A stretch of 64,000 bases of DNA from Streptomyces marokkonensis (GCF_008312835.1 NZ_VSKS01000003.1:372001-436000); one strand, 5' to 3'; shown: positions 40,328-52,401, numbered from the stretch's first letter. Notes: a model not told the origin generated them from the sequence alone. Program-made: numbers and translations.

Positions 40328-40401
40328 TGGAGCGGGTGACGAGAATCGAACTCGCGCTCTCAGCTTGGGAAGCTGATGTTCTACCATTAAACTACACCCG
40401 C
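40328..40401 (-). tRNA. tRNA-Gly (anticodon CCC)
   Basis: A complete cloverleaf on the minus strand. The acceptor stem GCGGGTG pairs with CACCCGC, a D-arm with GTTTAATGGTAGAAC follows, the anticodon arm is CAGCTTCCCAAGCTG with anticodon CCC, the T arm contains GAGTTCGATTCTC, and CCA is encoded at 40328-40330. 74 nt including CCA. It is the integration site of the adjacent elements, with 50-bp and shorter copies at 22.04, 27.77 and 18.36 kb. Confidence 0.96.
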
Positions 40402-40670
40402 GTAAGATCCAGACCCCGTTGCGTGAACGGTGTCCGGACGCCCGCTCACTCTACCCCATGCCAGGCCCCCGGTGTTCAGGACCCGGAGGCCTGACTGTGT
40501 TTCAGGGTGTGGATGTGACTGCGGAGGGCAGACGTTGGGGCGTACCGTGGCGCGGGTCGGGCGAGTGCGGGGTGCCGCCTGGAGGGTCGTTCCTTTGATC
40601 CCGTAACGTGGCTTTTGTCGTCAGGGCAGCAAGCCAGACGCGGCTCTTGGGGAAGGGACTCTTGGACTTG

Positions 40671-40829
40671 ATGGAGCGCACCGTCGTCCGCTGTGCCGAT
40701 GGGCACGTGTTCACCGCCGCCTCGTTCCCGATGCAGCAGGCCGAGCGACTCGGCCCCGGCCGGCTTCTGCGGTGTCCGCGCTGTGCGCGGCTCCGCAGCG
40801 TCGTGCCGGTGACCCTGCTGAAGCGGTAG
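40671..40829 (+). CDS. Small conserved zinc-ribbon-like protein
   Basis: A 52-residue protein from ATG 40671: [20 protein letters not shown], then [20 protein letters not shown]. The Cys/His set C-x3-H ... C-x-x-C could bind one zinc. I recall close homologues in many Streptomyces beside dcd, so it is probably a core gene of unknown function. An in-frame TTG at 40662 is an alternative start. Confidence 0.65.
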   Translation: MERTVVRCADGHVFTAASFPMQQAERLGPGRLLRCPRCARLRSVVPVTLLKR

Positions 40830-40918
40830 CGGGGAGAGACGGGAAAGAAAGACACAGGGCGTGGGCGCGCGGGGCGGCCGGTTGTGGGCGTTCCGCGCGC
40901 CTTGCGTATTCTCGGGGC

Positions 40919-41494
40919 GTGCTTCTCTCAGACAAGGACATCCGGGCCGAGATCGACGCCGGGCGGGTGCGGATCGATCCCTACGACGAATCCATGGTGC
41001 AGCCGTCCAGCATCGACGTACGCCTCGACCGCTACTTCCGGGTGTTCGAGAATCACCGGTACCCCCACATCGACCCGTCCGTCGAGCAGACGGATCTGAC
41101 CCGGCTCGTGGAGCCGGAGGGGGACGAACCGTTCATCCTGCACCCCGGTGAGTTCGTGCTGGCCAGCACGTACGAGGTCATCACACTCCCCGACGACCTG
41201 GCCTCGCGGCTGGAGGGCAAGAGCTCGCTCGGGCGGCTGGGGCTGGTCACCCACTCCACCGCCGGGTTCATCGACCCCGGCTTCTCCGGGCACGTGACCC
41301 TGGAGCTCAGCAACCTCGCGACGCTCCCGATCAAGCTGTGGCCCGGGATGAAGATCGGGCAGCTGTGCATGTTCCGGCTCAGCTCGCCGGCCGAGCACCC
41401 GTACGGCAGTGAGCGGTACGGCTCCCGGTACCAGGGGCAGCGGGGGCCGACGGCCTCCCGGTCGTACCTGAACTTCCACCGGACCCAGGTGTGA
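40919..41494 (+). CDS. dcd: dCTP deaminase
   Basis: A 191-residue enzyme from GTG 40919. It deaminates dCTP to dUTP in pyrimidine deoxynucleotide synthesis. Signature stretches: [56 protein letters not shown] with the catalytic Glu region [15 protein letters not shown], and [18 protein letters not shown] at the end. The length matches actinobacterial Dcd. The next gene starts inside its stop (GTGA). Core gene marking the right border of the island. Confidence 0.96.
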   Translation: MLLSDKDIRAEIDAGRVRIDPYDESMVQPSSIDVRLDRYFRVFENHRYPHIDPSVEQTDLTRLVEPEGDEPFILHPGEFVLASTYEVITLPDDLASRLEGKSSLGRLGLVTHSTAGFIDPGFSGHVTLELSNLATLPIKLWPGMKIGQLCMFRLSSPAEHPYGSERYGSRYQGQRGPTASRSYLNFHRTQV

Positions 41495-41988
41495 GCGGCG
41501 TGCGCGAGAACCTCACGTACGAGCGGTTCGGCGTCGCGGTCCGCGAGCTCGCCCAGACCATCGCCGACGACGGGTACCGGCCCGACGTGGTGCTGAGCAT
41601 CGCGCGCGGCGGTGTCTTCGTCGCCGGCGGGCTCGCCTACGCCCTCGACTGCAAGAACATCCACCTGGTCAACGTCGAGTTCTACACCGGCGTCGGGACG
41701 ACCCTCGAGATGCCGGTCATGCTCGCGCCCGTGCCCAGCGCCATCGACTTCACCGACAAGAAGGTGCTGATCGCGGACGACGTCGCCGACACCGGCAAGA
41801 CGCTCAAGCTGGTGCGCGACTTCTGCCTCGACGCCGTCGCCGAGGTGCGCAGCGCCGTCGTCTACGAGAAGACGCAGTCACTGGTGAAGTGCGAGTACGT
41901 CTGGAAGCGGACCGACGAGTGGATCAACTTCCCCTGGTCCGTTCAGCCGCCGGTGGTCCGGCGGGACGGTCAGGTCCTGGACGCCTAG
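41491..41988 (+). CDS. Phosphoribosyltransferase family protein
   Basis: A 165-residue protein coupled to dcd by a 4-nt overlap. The PRPP loop [18 protein letters not shown] is clear, as is the N-terminal [20 protein letters not shown]. The ending [20 protein letters not shown] resembles xanthine/guanine-type phosphoribosyltransferases. It probably salvages a purine base with PRPP; specificity not determined. Its position after dcd suggests a nucleotide-metabolism operon. Confidence 0.88.
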   Translation: MSGVRENLTYERFGVAVRELAQTIADDGYRPDVVLSIARGGVFVAGGLAYALDCKNIHLVNVEFYTGVGTTLEMPVMLAPVPSAIDFTDKKVLIADDVADTGKTLKLVRDFCLDAVAEVRSAVVYEKTQSLVKCEYVWKRTDEWINFPWSVQPPVVRRDGQVLDA

Positions 41989-42024
41989 GGCGACAGGGCG
42001 ACAGAGCGACAGGGCGACAGAGCG
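41989..42024 (+). repeat. Short tandem repeat
   Basis: GGCGACAG and AGCGACAG units alternate in the 36 bases after the stop, a small direct-repeat tract just before the terminator. Confidence 0.6.
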
Positions 42025-42033
42025 GAAAGAGGA

Positions 42034-42060
42034 AGAGGGGCTCCCGTCGGGAGCCCCTCT
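42034..42060. terminator. Bidirectional terminator
   Basis: AGAGGGGCTCCC/GGGAGCCCCTCT with loop GTC between convergent genes, followed by CCTCG. Confidence 0.8.
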
Positions 42061-42075
42061 CCTCGTGGCCGTGGG

Positions 42076-43020
42076 TCAGAACGTGCCCAGCTTCACGATC
42101 GACAGCAGCGCGATCAGCTGGATCGCCGACGCGCCCAGGGCCTTCGGCCAGGGCAGGTCGTGGGAGCGGCTGACCATGACCGTGAGCAGGGCGCCGGCCG
42201 CCACCCAGGTGGCCCAGCCGAGGAGCTGGACGAAGGTGGCGTCGCCGCCGGCGAACATGGCGAAGACCAGGCGGGGCGCGTCCGTGAGGGACGTGATCAG
42301 CATGGAGAGGCCGACCGTGGGCTGCCACGCGCCGTCGCCGCCGAGCTGGCGGGCCAGGGTGTGGGTGACCACGCCCAGGACGAACGAGCTGAGCACCATC
42401 GCGACGGCCGTCGTCAGGACGATGGGGACCGCGTTCGACAGCGTGGCGCTGATGGCGTCCTCGCGGGCGCCGTCGAAGCCGAAGACGGCGAGCAGGCCGT
42501 AGAGGAAGGTGACGACGAGGGCGGGGCCCCACATCGTGTAGTCGCGCATCTGGAGGAACGTCCGCGCGGGCGCCAGGACGATGCCCTTCAGCAGGTCCTT
42601 CCAGTGCAGCCGGGGGCCGACCGGTCCGGGCGGCGGGGCCGAGCCGGCGCGGTAGGTGTCGCCCTGGGTGTAGGGGTCGTCGTTGATCGAGAAGGCCTGG
42701 GTGTGGCCCGGGTTGTTCGCCGCGTACGGGTCGTGCGGGCCGCCATGGGAGCCGTGGGGGTGCGTGCCGTCGCCGAAGTACTCGGGTTCGCCGTGACGCC
42801 CCGGCCCTCCGTGTCCGCCGTGGCCCGGGTGTCCGCCGTTCGCGTGCGGCCATGGCCCGCCGCCGCTGCCGTGCGACGGCTGCTGCGGGTACGGCTGCGG
42901 CGCCTGCGGGTAGCCGTACGACGGCCCCTGCGGCGTCTGCTGTCCGTACGGGGGTTGTTGCGGTCGCGCGTGAGGAGCGCCGTTGTTGTTCCGGCCGCGT
43001 CCGATCCTGAATCCAGCCAC
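42076..43020 (-). CDS. Yip1-family membrane protein
   Basis: A 314-residue protein. The N-terminal 130 residues are Pro/Gly/His/Gln-rich and disordered (QQPPYGQQTPQGPSYGYPQA). The C-terminal domain has five hydrophobic segments, including TMWGPALVVTFLYGLLAVFG, IVLTTAVAMVLSSFVLGVVT and WATWVAAGALLTVMVSR, as in bacterial Yip1-domain proteins. Preceding the domain is LHWKDLLKGIVLAPARTFLQ, a typical Yip1 lead-in. Role unknown; perhaps membrane organisation. GTG 43020 was chosen because it opens the family-like MAGFRIGRG; ATG 43101 is possible. Confidence 0.78.
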   Translation of the reverse strand: MAGFRIGRGRNNNGAPHARPQQPPYGQQTPQGPSYGYPQAPQPYPQQPSHGSGGGPWPHANGGHPGHGGHGGPGRHGEPEYFGDGTHPHGSHGGPHDPYAANNPGHTQAFSINDDPYTQGDTYRAGSAPPPGPVGPRLHWKDLLKGIVLAPARTFLQMRDYTMWGPALVVTFLYGLLAVFGFDGAREDAISATLSNAVPIVLTTAVAMVLSSFVLGVVTHTLARQLGGDGAWQPTVGLSMLITSLTDAPRLVFAMFAGGDATFVQLLGWATWVAAGALLTVMVSRSHDLPWPKALGASAIQLIALLSIVKLGTF

Positions 43021-43231
43021 GTCTTCGAACGTACCTGGTCCCCGGCGGCCGCGTGCCGGACCCCGGCTTCCGGGCAGGGCATTGCGGCCGAGCTGTGACA
43101 TCCCCTAAGGGGCCGTCAGCCCCGGGGTCCGTCCTGCGGAGGGCCGCGGGGCGGCCCGGTCCTACGGGAGACGGAGACACGCGGCCGGGCCCGCGGTGGT
43201 GTGCGGGCCCGGCGCGGGGGACGTGCCCCGG

Positions 43232-44707
43232 TCAGTCGGCGAAGTTGGAGCCGAAGTACGGGGTGCCCGCGGTGGAGACGCCCGACGTGCTCGCGGAGAT
43301 GAAGCGGGAGCCGCTCGTGGTGATCTTCTGGCCGTTGGACAACAGCTGGACGATCGCGCCGTCGCCCTTGTCCTCGGCGGAGCCGACGATCAGGTCGGCC
43401 TTGCCGTCGCCGGTGACGTCGTCGAGCTTGACGTCCAGGCCGAAGGCGTCGTTGTCCTCGTTGCCGCCCGGGACGCCCGTGGTGTTCTGGTGGAACGACT
43501 GGGCGCCGGAGGCGGTGTTCAGGCCGTCAGCGGTGCCGTAGAGGACGATGACCATGCCGGTGTCGGCCTCGGAGCCGAGGTTCTCGCCGGCGACGCCGAT
43601 GGCGAGGTCGAGGAAACCGTCGCCGTTGACGTCGCCGAGGTCGAGCTCGTAGCCGAAGTAGTCGTTGCTCTCGGACCCGCCGGGCACGTTGCCGGTGTCC
43701 TGGGTGATGCCGGTGGCGGAGCCGGTGAGCGGGCCGGTGGCCGAGCCCTGGGTGACCCAGACCTTGCCGCCCTTGGCGGAGTCGGGGATCGGCGTGCCGT
43801 CGTCGAGCGTGGCGTCCCACTGGGCGCCGCTGACGATGTCGCCGAAACCGTCGTTGTCGATGTCGCCGATCGCGGTGATGACGCCGGGCTTGAGGGACTT
43901 GGCCGCGGAGGCCTGCAGACCGCTCGGGGAACCGGGGATGAAGTAGTTGCGGTTCCAGCCGTACTGGGAGGTGGTCTCGTAGCCGTCGACCACCAGGTCG
44001 GTCGCGCCGCCGTTGACGTCCCCGGCGGTCAGGTTCACCGGGCCGTCCGCCTCGCCGCCCAGGATCGGCGGCTTGATGGTGTAGCGGCCGCCGGGCGTGC
44101 CGGCGGTGGTGAAGCCGCCCTTGTAGATGTGCAGGGTGGCCTGGTCGCTGCCGACGGCCAGGTCGGCCCTGCCGTCGCCGTCGAAGTCGCCGGCGGCGAG
44201 GTTCTTGCCCCACAGGTCGTGGGAGGAGGGGGCCGGGTCGGGGACGGTGACGCCCTTGCCGGTGAGGCCGGAGGCCGATCCCCACAGGATGGTGAGGAGG
44301 CCGCCGTCCTTGTCGCTGCCGAGGTCCTCGTACGGGGCGGAGACGGCGACGTCGTCGTAGCCGTCGCCGTTGAAGTCGGCGTACGCGTGGTCGTAGCCGA
44401 AGTTGTCCCCGGCCTCGGCGCCGCCGGGGACGCCGGGGGAGTCCTGGCTGAGGGTGTGGCGCTTGGCGGACGACACACCGGTGGAGGTGCCGTAGAGGAC
44501 GACGAACTGTCCGGCCTGGGCCTTGCCGGCGACGTAGGCGCCCGTGACGGAGGTGGCCACGTCGCCGCGGCCGTCGCCGTTGAAGTCGGCCATGGCGACG
44601 TGCGTGGAGTCGGCGGCCGTCGCGGGTGACGCGACGAAGGTGAGCAGACCGCCCGTGAGCGCGACGGCGGTGGCCGAGGCGAGGGCGAGTCTCGTGTGTC
44701 GGTGCAT
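43232..44707 (-). CDS. Secreted FG-GAP/VCBS beta-propeller protein
   Basis: A 491-residue protein with a signal peptide (LALASATAVALTGGLLTFVA, then SPATAADS). Seven calcium-binding-like repeats can be counted: DFNGDGRGD, DFNGDGYDD, DFDGDGRAD, DVNGGATD, DIDNDGFGD, DVNGDGFLD and DVTGDGKAD, each beside a G-x-V-x-V-L-Y-G strand. This is the seven-bladed integrin-alpha-type propeller. Such secreted Streptomyces proteins are thought to bind surfaces or ligands; function unknown. No catalytic domain is present. Confidence 0.9.
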   Translation of the reverse strand: MHRHTRLALASATAVALTGGLLTFVASPATAADSTHVAMADFNGDGRGDVATSVTGAYVAGKAQAGQFVVLYGTSTGVSSAKRHTLSQDSPGVPGGAEAGDNFGYDHAYADFNGDGYDDVAVSAPYEDLGSDKDGGLLTILWGSASGLTGKGVTVPDPAPSSHDLWGKNLAAGDFDGDGRADLAVGSDQATLHIYKGGFTTAGTPGGRYTIKPPILGGEADGPVNLTAGDVNGGATDLVVDGYETTSQYGWNRNYFIPGSPSGLQASAAKSLKPGVITAIGDIDNDGFGDIVSGAQWDATLDDGTPIPDSAKGGKVWVTQGSATGPLTGSATGITQDTGNVPGGSESNDYFGYELDLGDVNGDGFLDLAIGVAGENLGSEADTGMVIVLYGTADGLNTASGAQSFHQNTTGVPGGNEDNDAFGLDVKLDDVTGDGKADLIVGSAEDKGDGAIVQLLSNGQKITTSGSRFISASTSGVSTAGTPYFGSNFAD

Positions 44708-44894
44708 GCGGGTTCTCCTGCGGCATGCGAGGGATGCCTGGCGGGCATCCGGAGTCGATGAGGTGCCGGGACCGTGCGGGTTCGCCGGGAGTTGTCCCGT
44801 GGTTCACCGGACGGTCGGCGATCATGAGACCCCCGACGGCCCGGGAGGGTTGTACGTCTGTTCGGTGTTTTCGGGATGCCGGGGCCGAACACGG

Positions 44895-44926
44895 CGAAGG
44901 GGCCGTCCTGTTGGACGGCCCCTTCG
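44895..44926. terminator. Terminator downstream of EtfD-like gene
   Basis: CGAAGGGGCCGTCC/GGACGGCCCCTTCG with loop TGTT. It follows the stop of the 44943-47249 gene on the minus strand. Confidence 0.8.
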
Positions 44927-44942
44927 TCTGCTCGCGGTCCGG

Positions 44943-47249
44943 TTACTTCACCGGCTCCGGCTCCGGAGCGGTCTCGCTCTCCTCGTCGCCGGCCGGGTCG
45001 ATCGGGGTCTTGACGGACTCCAGCAGCAGCTGGGCGACGTCGACGACCTGGATGGACTCCTTGGGCTTGACGCCCGCGGCGGAGCCGCTTTCGGCCGCAG
45101 CCTTCTTGCCGTTGACCGAGTCGGTCAGCATGACGAGGCAGAACGGGCAGGCCGTCGAGACGATGTCGGGGTTCAGCGCCAGCGCCTCGTCGACGCGCTC
45201 GTTGTTGATGCGCTTGCCGATGCGCTCCTCCATCCACATGCGGGCGCCGCCGGCGCCGCAGCAGAAGCCGCGCTCCTTGTGGCGGTGCATCTCCTCGTTG
45301 CGCAGGCCCGGGACCTTGCCGATGATCTCGCGCGGCGGCGTGTAAATCTTGTTGTGGCGGCCCAGGTAGCACGGGTCGTGGTAGGTGATGAGCCCCTCGA
45401 CCGGGGTGACCGGGATCAGCTTGCCCTCGTCCACCAGGTGCTGGAGCAGCTGGGTGTGGTGGATGACCTCGTAGTCGCCGCCGAGCTGCGGGTACTCGTT
45501 GCCGAGGGTGTTGAGGCAGTGCGGGCAGGTGGCGACGATCTTCTTCGCCGACCTGGGCTTGCGGGACTCCTCGGTGACCTTGCCGTCGTCGTCCGTCTCC
45601 TCGCCGAACGCGGCGTTGAGGGACATGACGTTCTCCATGCCCAGCTCCTGGAACAACGGCTCGTTGCCCAGACGCCGTGCCGAGTCACCGGTGCACTTCT
45701 CGTCGCCGCCCATGATCGCGAACTTGACGCCCGCGATGTGGAGGAGTTCCGCGAAGGCCTTCGTGGTCTTCTTGGCGCGGTCCTCCAGGGCGCCGGCGCA
45801 GCCGACCCAGTACAGGTACTCGACCTCGGAGAGGTCCTCGATGTCCTTGCCGACGACCGGGACCTCGAAGTCGACCTCCTTGGTCCACTCCAGGCGCTGC
45901 TTCTTCGCCAGGCCCCAGGGGTTGCCCTTCTTCTCCAGGTTCTTGAGCATCGTGCCCGCCTCGGAGGGGAACGCGCTCTCGATCATCACCTGGTAGCGGC
46001 GCATGTCGACGATGTGGTCGACGTGCTCGATGTCGACGGGGCACTGCTCGACGCAGGCGCCGCAGGTGGTGCAGGACCACAGGACGTCCGGGTCGATGAC
46101 GCCGTTCTCCTCGGCGGTGCCGATCAGCGGGCGCCCGGCCTCGGCGAGTGCCGCCGCGGGGACGCCGGCCAGCTGCTCCTCGGACGCCTTCTCCTCGCCC
46201 TCCGTCGTCTTGCCGCCGCCGGCCAGCAGGTAGGGGGCCTTGGCGTGCGCGTGGTCGCGCAGGGACATGATCAGGAGCTTGGGGGAGAGGGGCTTGCCCG
46301 TGTTCCAGGCGGGGCACTGCGACTGGCAGCGGCCGCACTCGGTGCAGGTGGAGAAGTCCAGCAGGCCCTTCCAGGAGAACTGCTCGACCTGGGAGACGCC
46401 GAAGACGTCGTCGTCACCGGGGTCGGTGAAGTCGATCGGCTTGCCGCCGGAGGTCATCGGCTGGAGCGCGCCCAGCGCCGTCCCGCCGTCGGCCTCGCGC
46501 TTGAACCAGATGTTCGGGAAGGCGAGGAAGCGGTGCCAGGCGACGCCCATGTTGGTGTTGAGCGACACCGTGATCATCCAGATCATGGTCGTGCTCAGCT
46601 TGATCATCGCGAACAGGTAGACCAGGTTCTGCAGGGTGCCGACCGAGAGGCCGTCGAAGGCCAGGACGAGCGGGTACGAGGCGAAGTACGCGGCCTCGTA
46701 GTGGTCCACGTGGTGGATGGCGCCCTCGAGGCCACGCAGGACGTAGATGGCGAGGCCGATGGTGAGGATGACGTACTCGACGAAGTACGCCTGGCCCATC
46801 TTGGAGCCGGTGAACCGCGACTTGCGGCCCGGCCGCGAGGGGAGGCTCAGCAGGCGGATCACGATCAGCACGGCGATGCCGAGCGTCGTCATGGCGCCGA
46901 TGAACTCGATGTACATCTCGTACGGCAGGAAGCCGCCGAGCACCGGCAGCGTCCAGTCGGCCTCGAAGAGCTGGCCGTAGGCGGTGACGATGGTCGGCGG
47001 CAGCGTCAGGAAGCCGACGGCGACGAACCAGTGGGCGATGCCGACGATGCCCCACCGGTTCATGCGGGTGTGGCCGAGGAACTCCCGCACCAGGGTCACA
47101 CTGCGCTGGTAGGGATTGTCGGTCCGGGCGCCGGCCGGGACCGGCTGGCCCAGCTTGAAGTACCGGACGAACTGGCCGATCGCGCGTGCGAGCAGCGCAA
47201 CGCCGACCACGGTCAGGACCAGCGACACGATGATCGCGGCGAGTTGCAT
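44943..47249 (-). CDS. Membrane Fe-S oxidoreductase (EtfD-like, heterodisulfide-reductase type)
   Basis: A 768-residue protein. The first 260 residues hold six or so membrane helices, including VSLVLTVVGVALLARAIG and YVILTIGLAIYVLRGLEG. Two [4Fe-4S] ferredoxin motifs follow: CTECGRCQSQCP near residue 302 and CTTCGACVEQCPVD near 393. Two CCG domains come next, with YWVGCAGALEDRAKKT, ITYHDPCYLGRHNKIYTPPR and GFCCGAGGARMWMEE. This is the plan of actinobacterial EtfD (Rv0338c type), which takes electrons from electron-transfer flavoprotein during fatty-acid beta-oxidation and passes them to menaquinone. Start GTG or ATG at 47249 is followed by MQLAAIIVSL. Monocistronic. Confidence 0.9.
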   Translation of the reverse strand: MQLAAIIVSLVLTVVGVALLARAIGQFVRYFKLGQPVPAGARTDNPYQRSVTLVREFLGHTRMNRWGIVGIAHWFVAVGFLTLPPTIVTAYGQLFEADWTLPVLGGFLPYEMYIEFIGAMTTLGIAVLIVIRLLSLPSRPGRKSRFTGSKMGQAYFVEYVILTIGLAIYVLRGLEGAIHHVDHYEAAYFASYPLVLAFDGLSVGTLQNLVYLFAMIKLSTTMIWMITVSLNTNMGVAWHRFLAFPNIWFKREADGGTALGALQPMTSGGKPIDFTDPGDDDVFGVSQVEQFSWKGLLDFSTCTECGRCQSQCPAWNTGKPLSPKLLIMSLRDHAHAKAPYLLAGGGKTTEGEEKASEEQLAGVPAAALAEAGRPLIGTAEENGVIDPDVLWSCTTCGACVEQCPVDIEHVDHIVDMRRYQVMIESAFPSEAGTMLKNLEKKGNPWGLAKKQRLEWTKEVDFEVPVVGKDIEDLSEVEYLYWVGCAGALEDRAKKTTKAFAELLHIAGVKFAIMGGDEKCTGDSARRLGNEPLFQELGMENVMSLNAAFGEETDDDGKVTEESRKPRSAKKIVATCPHCLNTLGNEYPQLGGDYEVIHHTQLLQHLVDEGKLIPVTPVEGLITYHDPCYLGRHNKIYTPPREIIGKVPGLRNEEMHRHKERGFCCGAGGARMWMEERIGKRINNERVDEALALNPDIVSTACPFCLVMLTDSVNGKKAAAESGSAAGVKPKESIQVVDVAQLLLESVKTPIDPAGDEESETAPEPEPVK

Positions 47250-47521
47250 GGGGGCTCCTCGGGCCTGCGAGGGGGTTTCGAGAGGGACTTTCCGGGTGTC
47301 CCCGGGGGCTCCACGACGGCTTCCCCGAGATTACTAAGCGGTAACTTATGCAGTCCGTTTGAGACTACCCCGATCTCCGGCCGCACTGTAGCCGGGCACG
47401 GGGTGATCTGAATCGCTGAGGGTTGCCTATGGAGGCGACCCCGGCGGCTGTCCCGGATGGCGTCCGGGATCCGATCGTGTTATTCACGCCAAATCGGTCC
47501 ATACGCACCTAACTTATATCT

Positions 47522-48559
47522 GTGCTCTACGGGATCGCCGCCGCCGCCACCGCCCTGCTGTTCTCCGCCCTCCTCACGGGAGTGCTGCGGGCCCCCGCCC
47601 TGCGCCTGGGATTCCTGGACCGCAGACGGCGGCGCCCGGTGCCGCTGTCCGGGGGAGTGGCCGTCGGGCTGGTCACCGGGCTGGTCGCCGTCGCCGGGAA
47701 CGCGGCCGGCGTCGCGCCGCTCGGCACCGGGGTCGGGCGGCTGCTGGCCGCCGGGGCGTGCGTGGGCGTGCTGGGGCTGGCCGTCGACGTCTGGCGGCTG
47801 CGGTGGTGGGTCCCCGTCGCCGGTACGGCCGTGGCGGCCGCGCTCGTCGTGCCGTACGAGGAGACGGGGGTGCCGGGCGGAGTGCTGGCCGCGGGATGGA
47901 TCGTGGCCGTCTCCGCCGCCTTCCGGGGCCTCGACCACGCCGAGGGGCTGGCCGGCACCGTGGGGACGGTGACCGCGTTCGGGGTGGCGGCCTGTGCCGC
48001 GGCCGAACTGATGGACGGGGTCGCGGTCCTGCTGAGCGTACTGGCCGCCGCGCTCGCCGGGTTCCTGCTGCACAACTGGCATCCCGCCCGGGCGGCGCTC
48101 GGCGCGGGCGGTGCGCTGTTCACGGGGTTCGTGCTGGCCTCGGCGGCGGTGTTCGTGCGGGCCGGGCAGGGAATCGGCGCCGGCGCCGGGGTGTTGTTCG
48201 CGGTGACCGCGGTGGCGTGCGCGGACGCCGTCCTGGTGGTGCTCGCGCGGCGGCTGGCGCGGTGGCCCCTGACGCGCGGACGTCCTGACCACCTCGGGCA
48301 CCGGCTGCGACGGCTGGGCATCGCCCCGCGCGCGGTGACCGTCCTGCTCGGTGTGGCCTCGCTGGGCGGGGTACTGGTGGGGGTGGGCGCGCACACCGGA
48401 CGGGTGTCCGGGGGTGCGGTGCTGTGGGTGGCGGCGGTCGCCGTGGTGGTCGTCCTCGCGTTCGTCCGTCTTCCCGTCACCCCTGTTTTTCGTCCCCGGC
48501 AACGATCTTCCAGTGCGTCGTCGCAGGTCACGGGGCAGTTGCGTGTAAGGAACGGATAA
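47522..48559 (+). CDS. WecA/MraY-like membrane protein with degenerate active-site motifs
   Basis: A 345-residue protein of about ten helices. The cytoplasmic loop RRRRPVPLSGGVAVGL and the late RPDHLGHRLRRLGIAPRAV are what remains of the phospho-N-acetyl-sugar-1-phosphotransferase family. The catalytic motifs are changed: GFxDD reads GLAVDVWRL, N-x-x-D-G-L-D-G-L reads RGLDHAEGLAGTV, and GDxGSxxLG reads LGAGGALFTG. Transfer of GlcNAc- or MurNAc-phosphate to undecaprenyl phosphate is therefore unlikely. It lies directly upstream of the dnaK HAIR sites in the same direction. Proposed role: non-catalytic paralogue. Confidence 0.75.
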   Translation: MLYGIAAAATALLFSALLTGVLRAPALRLGFLDRRRRRPVPLSGGVAVGLVTGLVAVAGNAAGVAPLGTGVGRLLAAGACVGVLGLAVDVWRLRWWVPVAGTAVAAALVVPYEETGVPGGVLAAGWIVAVSAAFRGLDHAEGLAGTVGTVTAFGVAACAAAELMDGVAVLLSVLAAALAGFLLHNWHPARAALGAGGALFTGFVLASAAVFVRAGQGIGAGAGVLFAVTAVACADAVLVVLARRLARWPLTRGRPDHLGHRLRRLGIAPRAVTVLLGVASLGGVLVGVGAHTGRVSGGAVLWVAAVAVVVVLAFVRLPVTPVFRPRQRSSSASSQVTGQLRVRNG

Positions 48560-51180
<2,621 letters not shown>

Positions 51181-51216
51181 CGCAGGAGCTGACGCAGGGA
51201 AGGAGGGACGTCGGGG

Positions 51217-52395
51217 ATGAGCACCAAGGACTTCATCGAGAAGGACTACTACAAGGTCCTCGGCGTCCCCAAGGACGCCACCGAGGCCGAGATCAAGAAG
51301 GCGTACCGGAAGCTCGCCCGCGAGTTCCACCCGGACGCCAACAAGGGCAACACCAAGGCGGAGGAGCGGTTCAAGGAGATCTCCGAGGCGAACGACGTCC
51401 TCGGCGACCCCAAGAAGCGCAAGGAGTACGACGAGGCACGCGCGCTCTTCGGCAACGGCGGATTCCGCCCCGGGCCGGGCGCGGGCGGCGGCTCCTTCAA
51501 CTTCGACCTGGGTGACCTCTTCGGGGGTCAGGGTGCCGGCGGCCAGGCGGGCGGCGGCTTCGGCGGCGGCCTGGGTGACGTCTTCGGGGGCCTGTTCAAC
51601 CGCGGCGGCACGGGTACCACGCGCACCCAGCCGCGGCGCGGCCAGGACATCGAGTCCGAGGTGACGCTCAGCTTCACCGAGGCGATCGAGGGCGCGACCG
51701 TCCCGTTGCGGATGTCGTCGCAGGCGGCCTGCAAGGCCTGTTCGGGCACCGGCGACAAGAACGGCACACCGCGCGTGTGCCCGACCTGCGTCGGCACCGG
51801 ACAGGTGGCGCGGGGCTCCGGCGGCGGCTTCTCGCTCACCGACCCGTGCCCGGACTGCAAGGGCCGCGGTCTGATCGCGGAGGAGCCCTGCGAGGTCTGC
51901 AAGGGCAGCGGCCGGGCGAAGTCCTCGCGGACGATGCAGGTGCGCATCCCCGCGGGCGTCAGCGACGGGCAGCGGATCCGGCTGCGCGGCAAGGGCGCTC
52001 CGGGCGAGCGCGGCGGGCCCGCCGGCGACCTGTACGTCGTCGTGCACGTCGGCGCCCACCCGGTGTTCGGCCGCAAGGACGACAACCTGACCGTCACGGT
52101 GCCGGTGACGTATCCCGAGGCGGCCCTCGGCGGCGAGGTGCGGGTGCCGACGCTCGGCGGTCCGCCGGTCACGCTGAAGCTGCCGCCGGGCACGCCCAAC
52201 GGGCGCACCATGCGGGCGCGGGGCAAGGGCGCGGTCCGCAAGGACGGCACCCGCGGGGATCTGCTGGTCACCGTCGAGGTGAGTGTTCCCAAGGACCTGT
52301 CGGGGAAGGCTCGTGACGCGCTCGAGGCGTATCGCGAGGCGACCGCGGACGAGGATCCGCGGGCGGAGCTGTTCCAGGCCGCGAAGGGAGCTTGA
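51217..52395 (+). CDS. dnaJ: Hsp40 co-chaperone DnaJ (DnaJ1)
   Basis: A 392-residue protein. J domain with KDYYKVLGVPKDATEAEIKK and the HPD triad in REFHPDANKG, a Gly/Phe-rich region, four zinc motifs (CKACSGTG, CPTCVGTG, CPDCKGRG, CEVCKGSG) and a C-terminal substrate-binding domain (VRIPAGVSDGQRIRLRGKGA). It delivers unfolded proteins to DnaK and triggers ATP hydrolysis. ATG 51217, 36 nt after grpE. Confidence 0.97.
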   Translation: MSTKDFIEKDYYKVLGVPKDATEAEIKKAYRKLAREFHPDANKGNTKAEERFKEISEANDVLGDPKKRKEYDEARALFGNGGFRPGPGAGGGSFNFDLGDLFGGQGAGGQAGGGFGGGLGDVFGGLFNRGGTGTTRTQPRRGQDIESEVTLSFTEAIEGATVPLRMSSQAACKACSGTGDKNGTPRVCPTCVGTGQVARGSGGGFSLTDPCPDCKGRGLIAEEPCEVCKGSGRAKSSRTMQVRIPAGVSDGQRIRLRGKGAPGERGGPAGDLYVVVHVGAHPVFGRKDDNLTVTVPVTYPEAALGGEVRVPTLGGPPVTLKLPPGTPNGRTMRARGKGAVRKDGTRGDLLVTVEVSVPKDLSGKARDALEAYREATADEDPRAELFQAAKGA

Positions 52396-52401
52396 TTTCA
52401 G

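Noticed and set aside
41989-42024. Short GCGACAG tandem tract as a CRISPR-like or origin element
   Set aside because: Only about four 8-base units, directly between a stop codon and a terminator; too short and without spacers.
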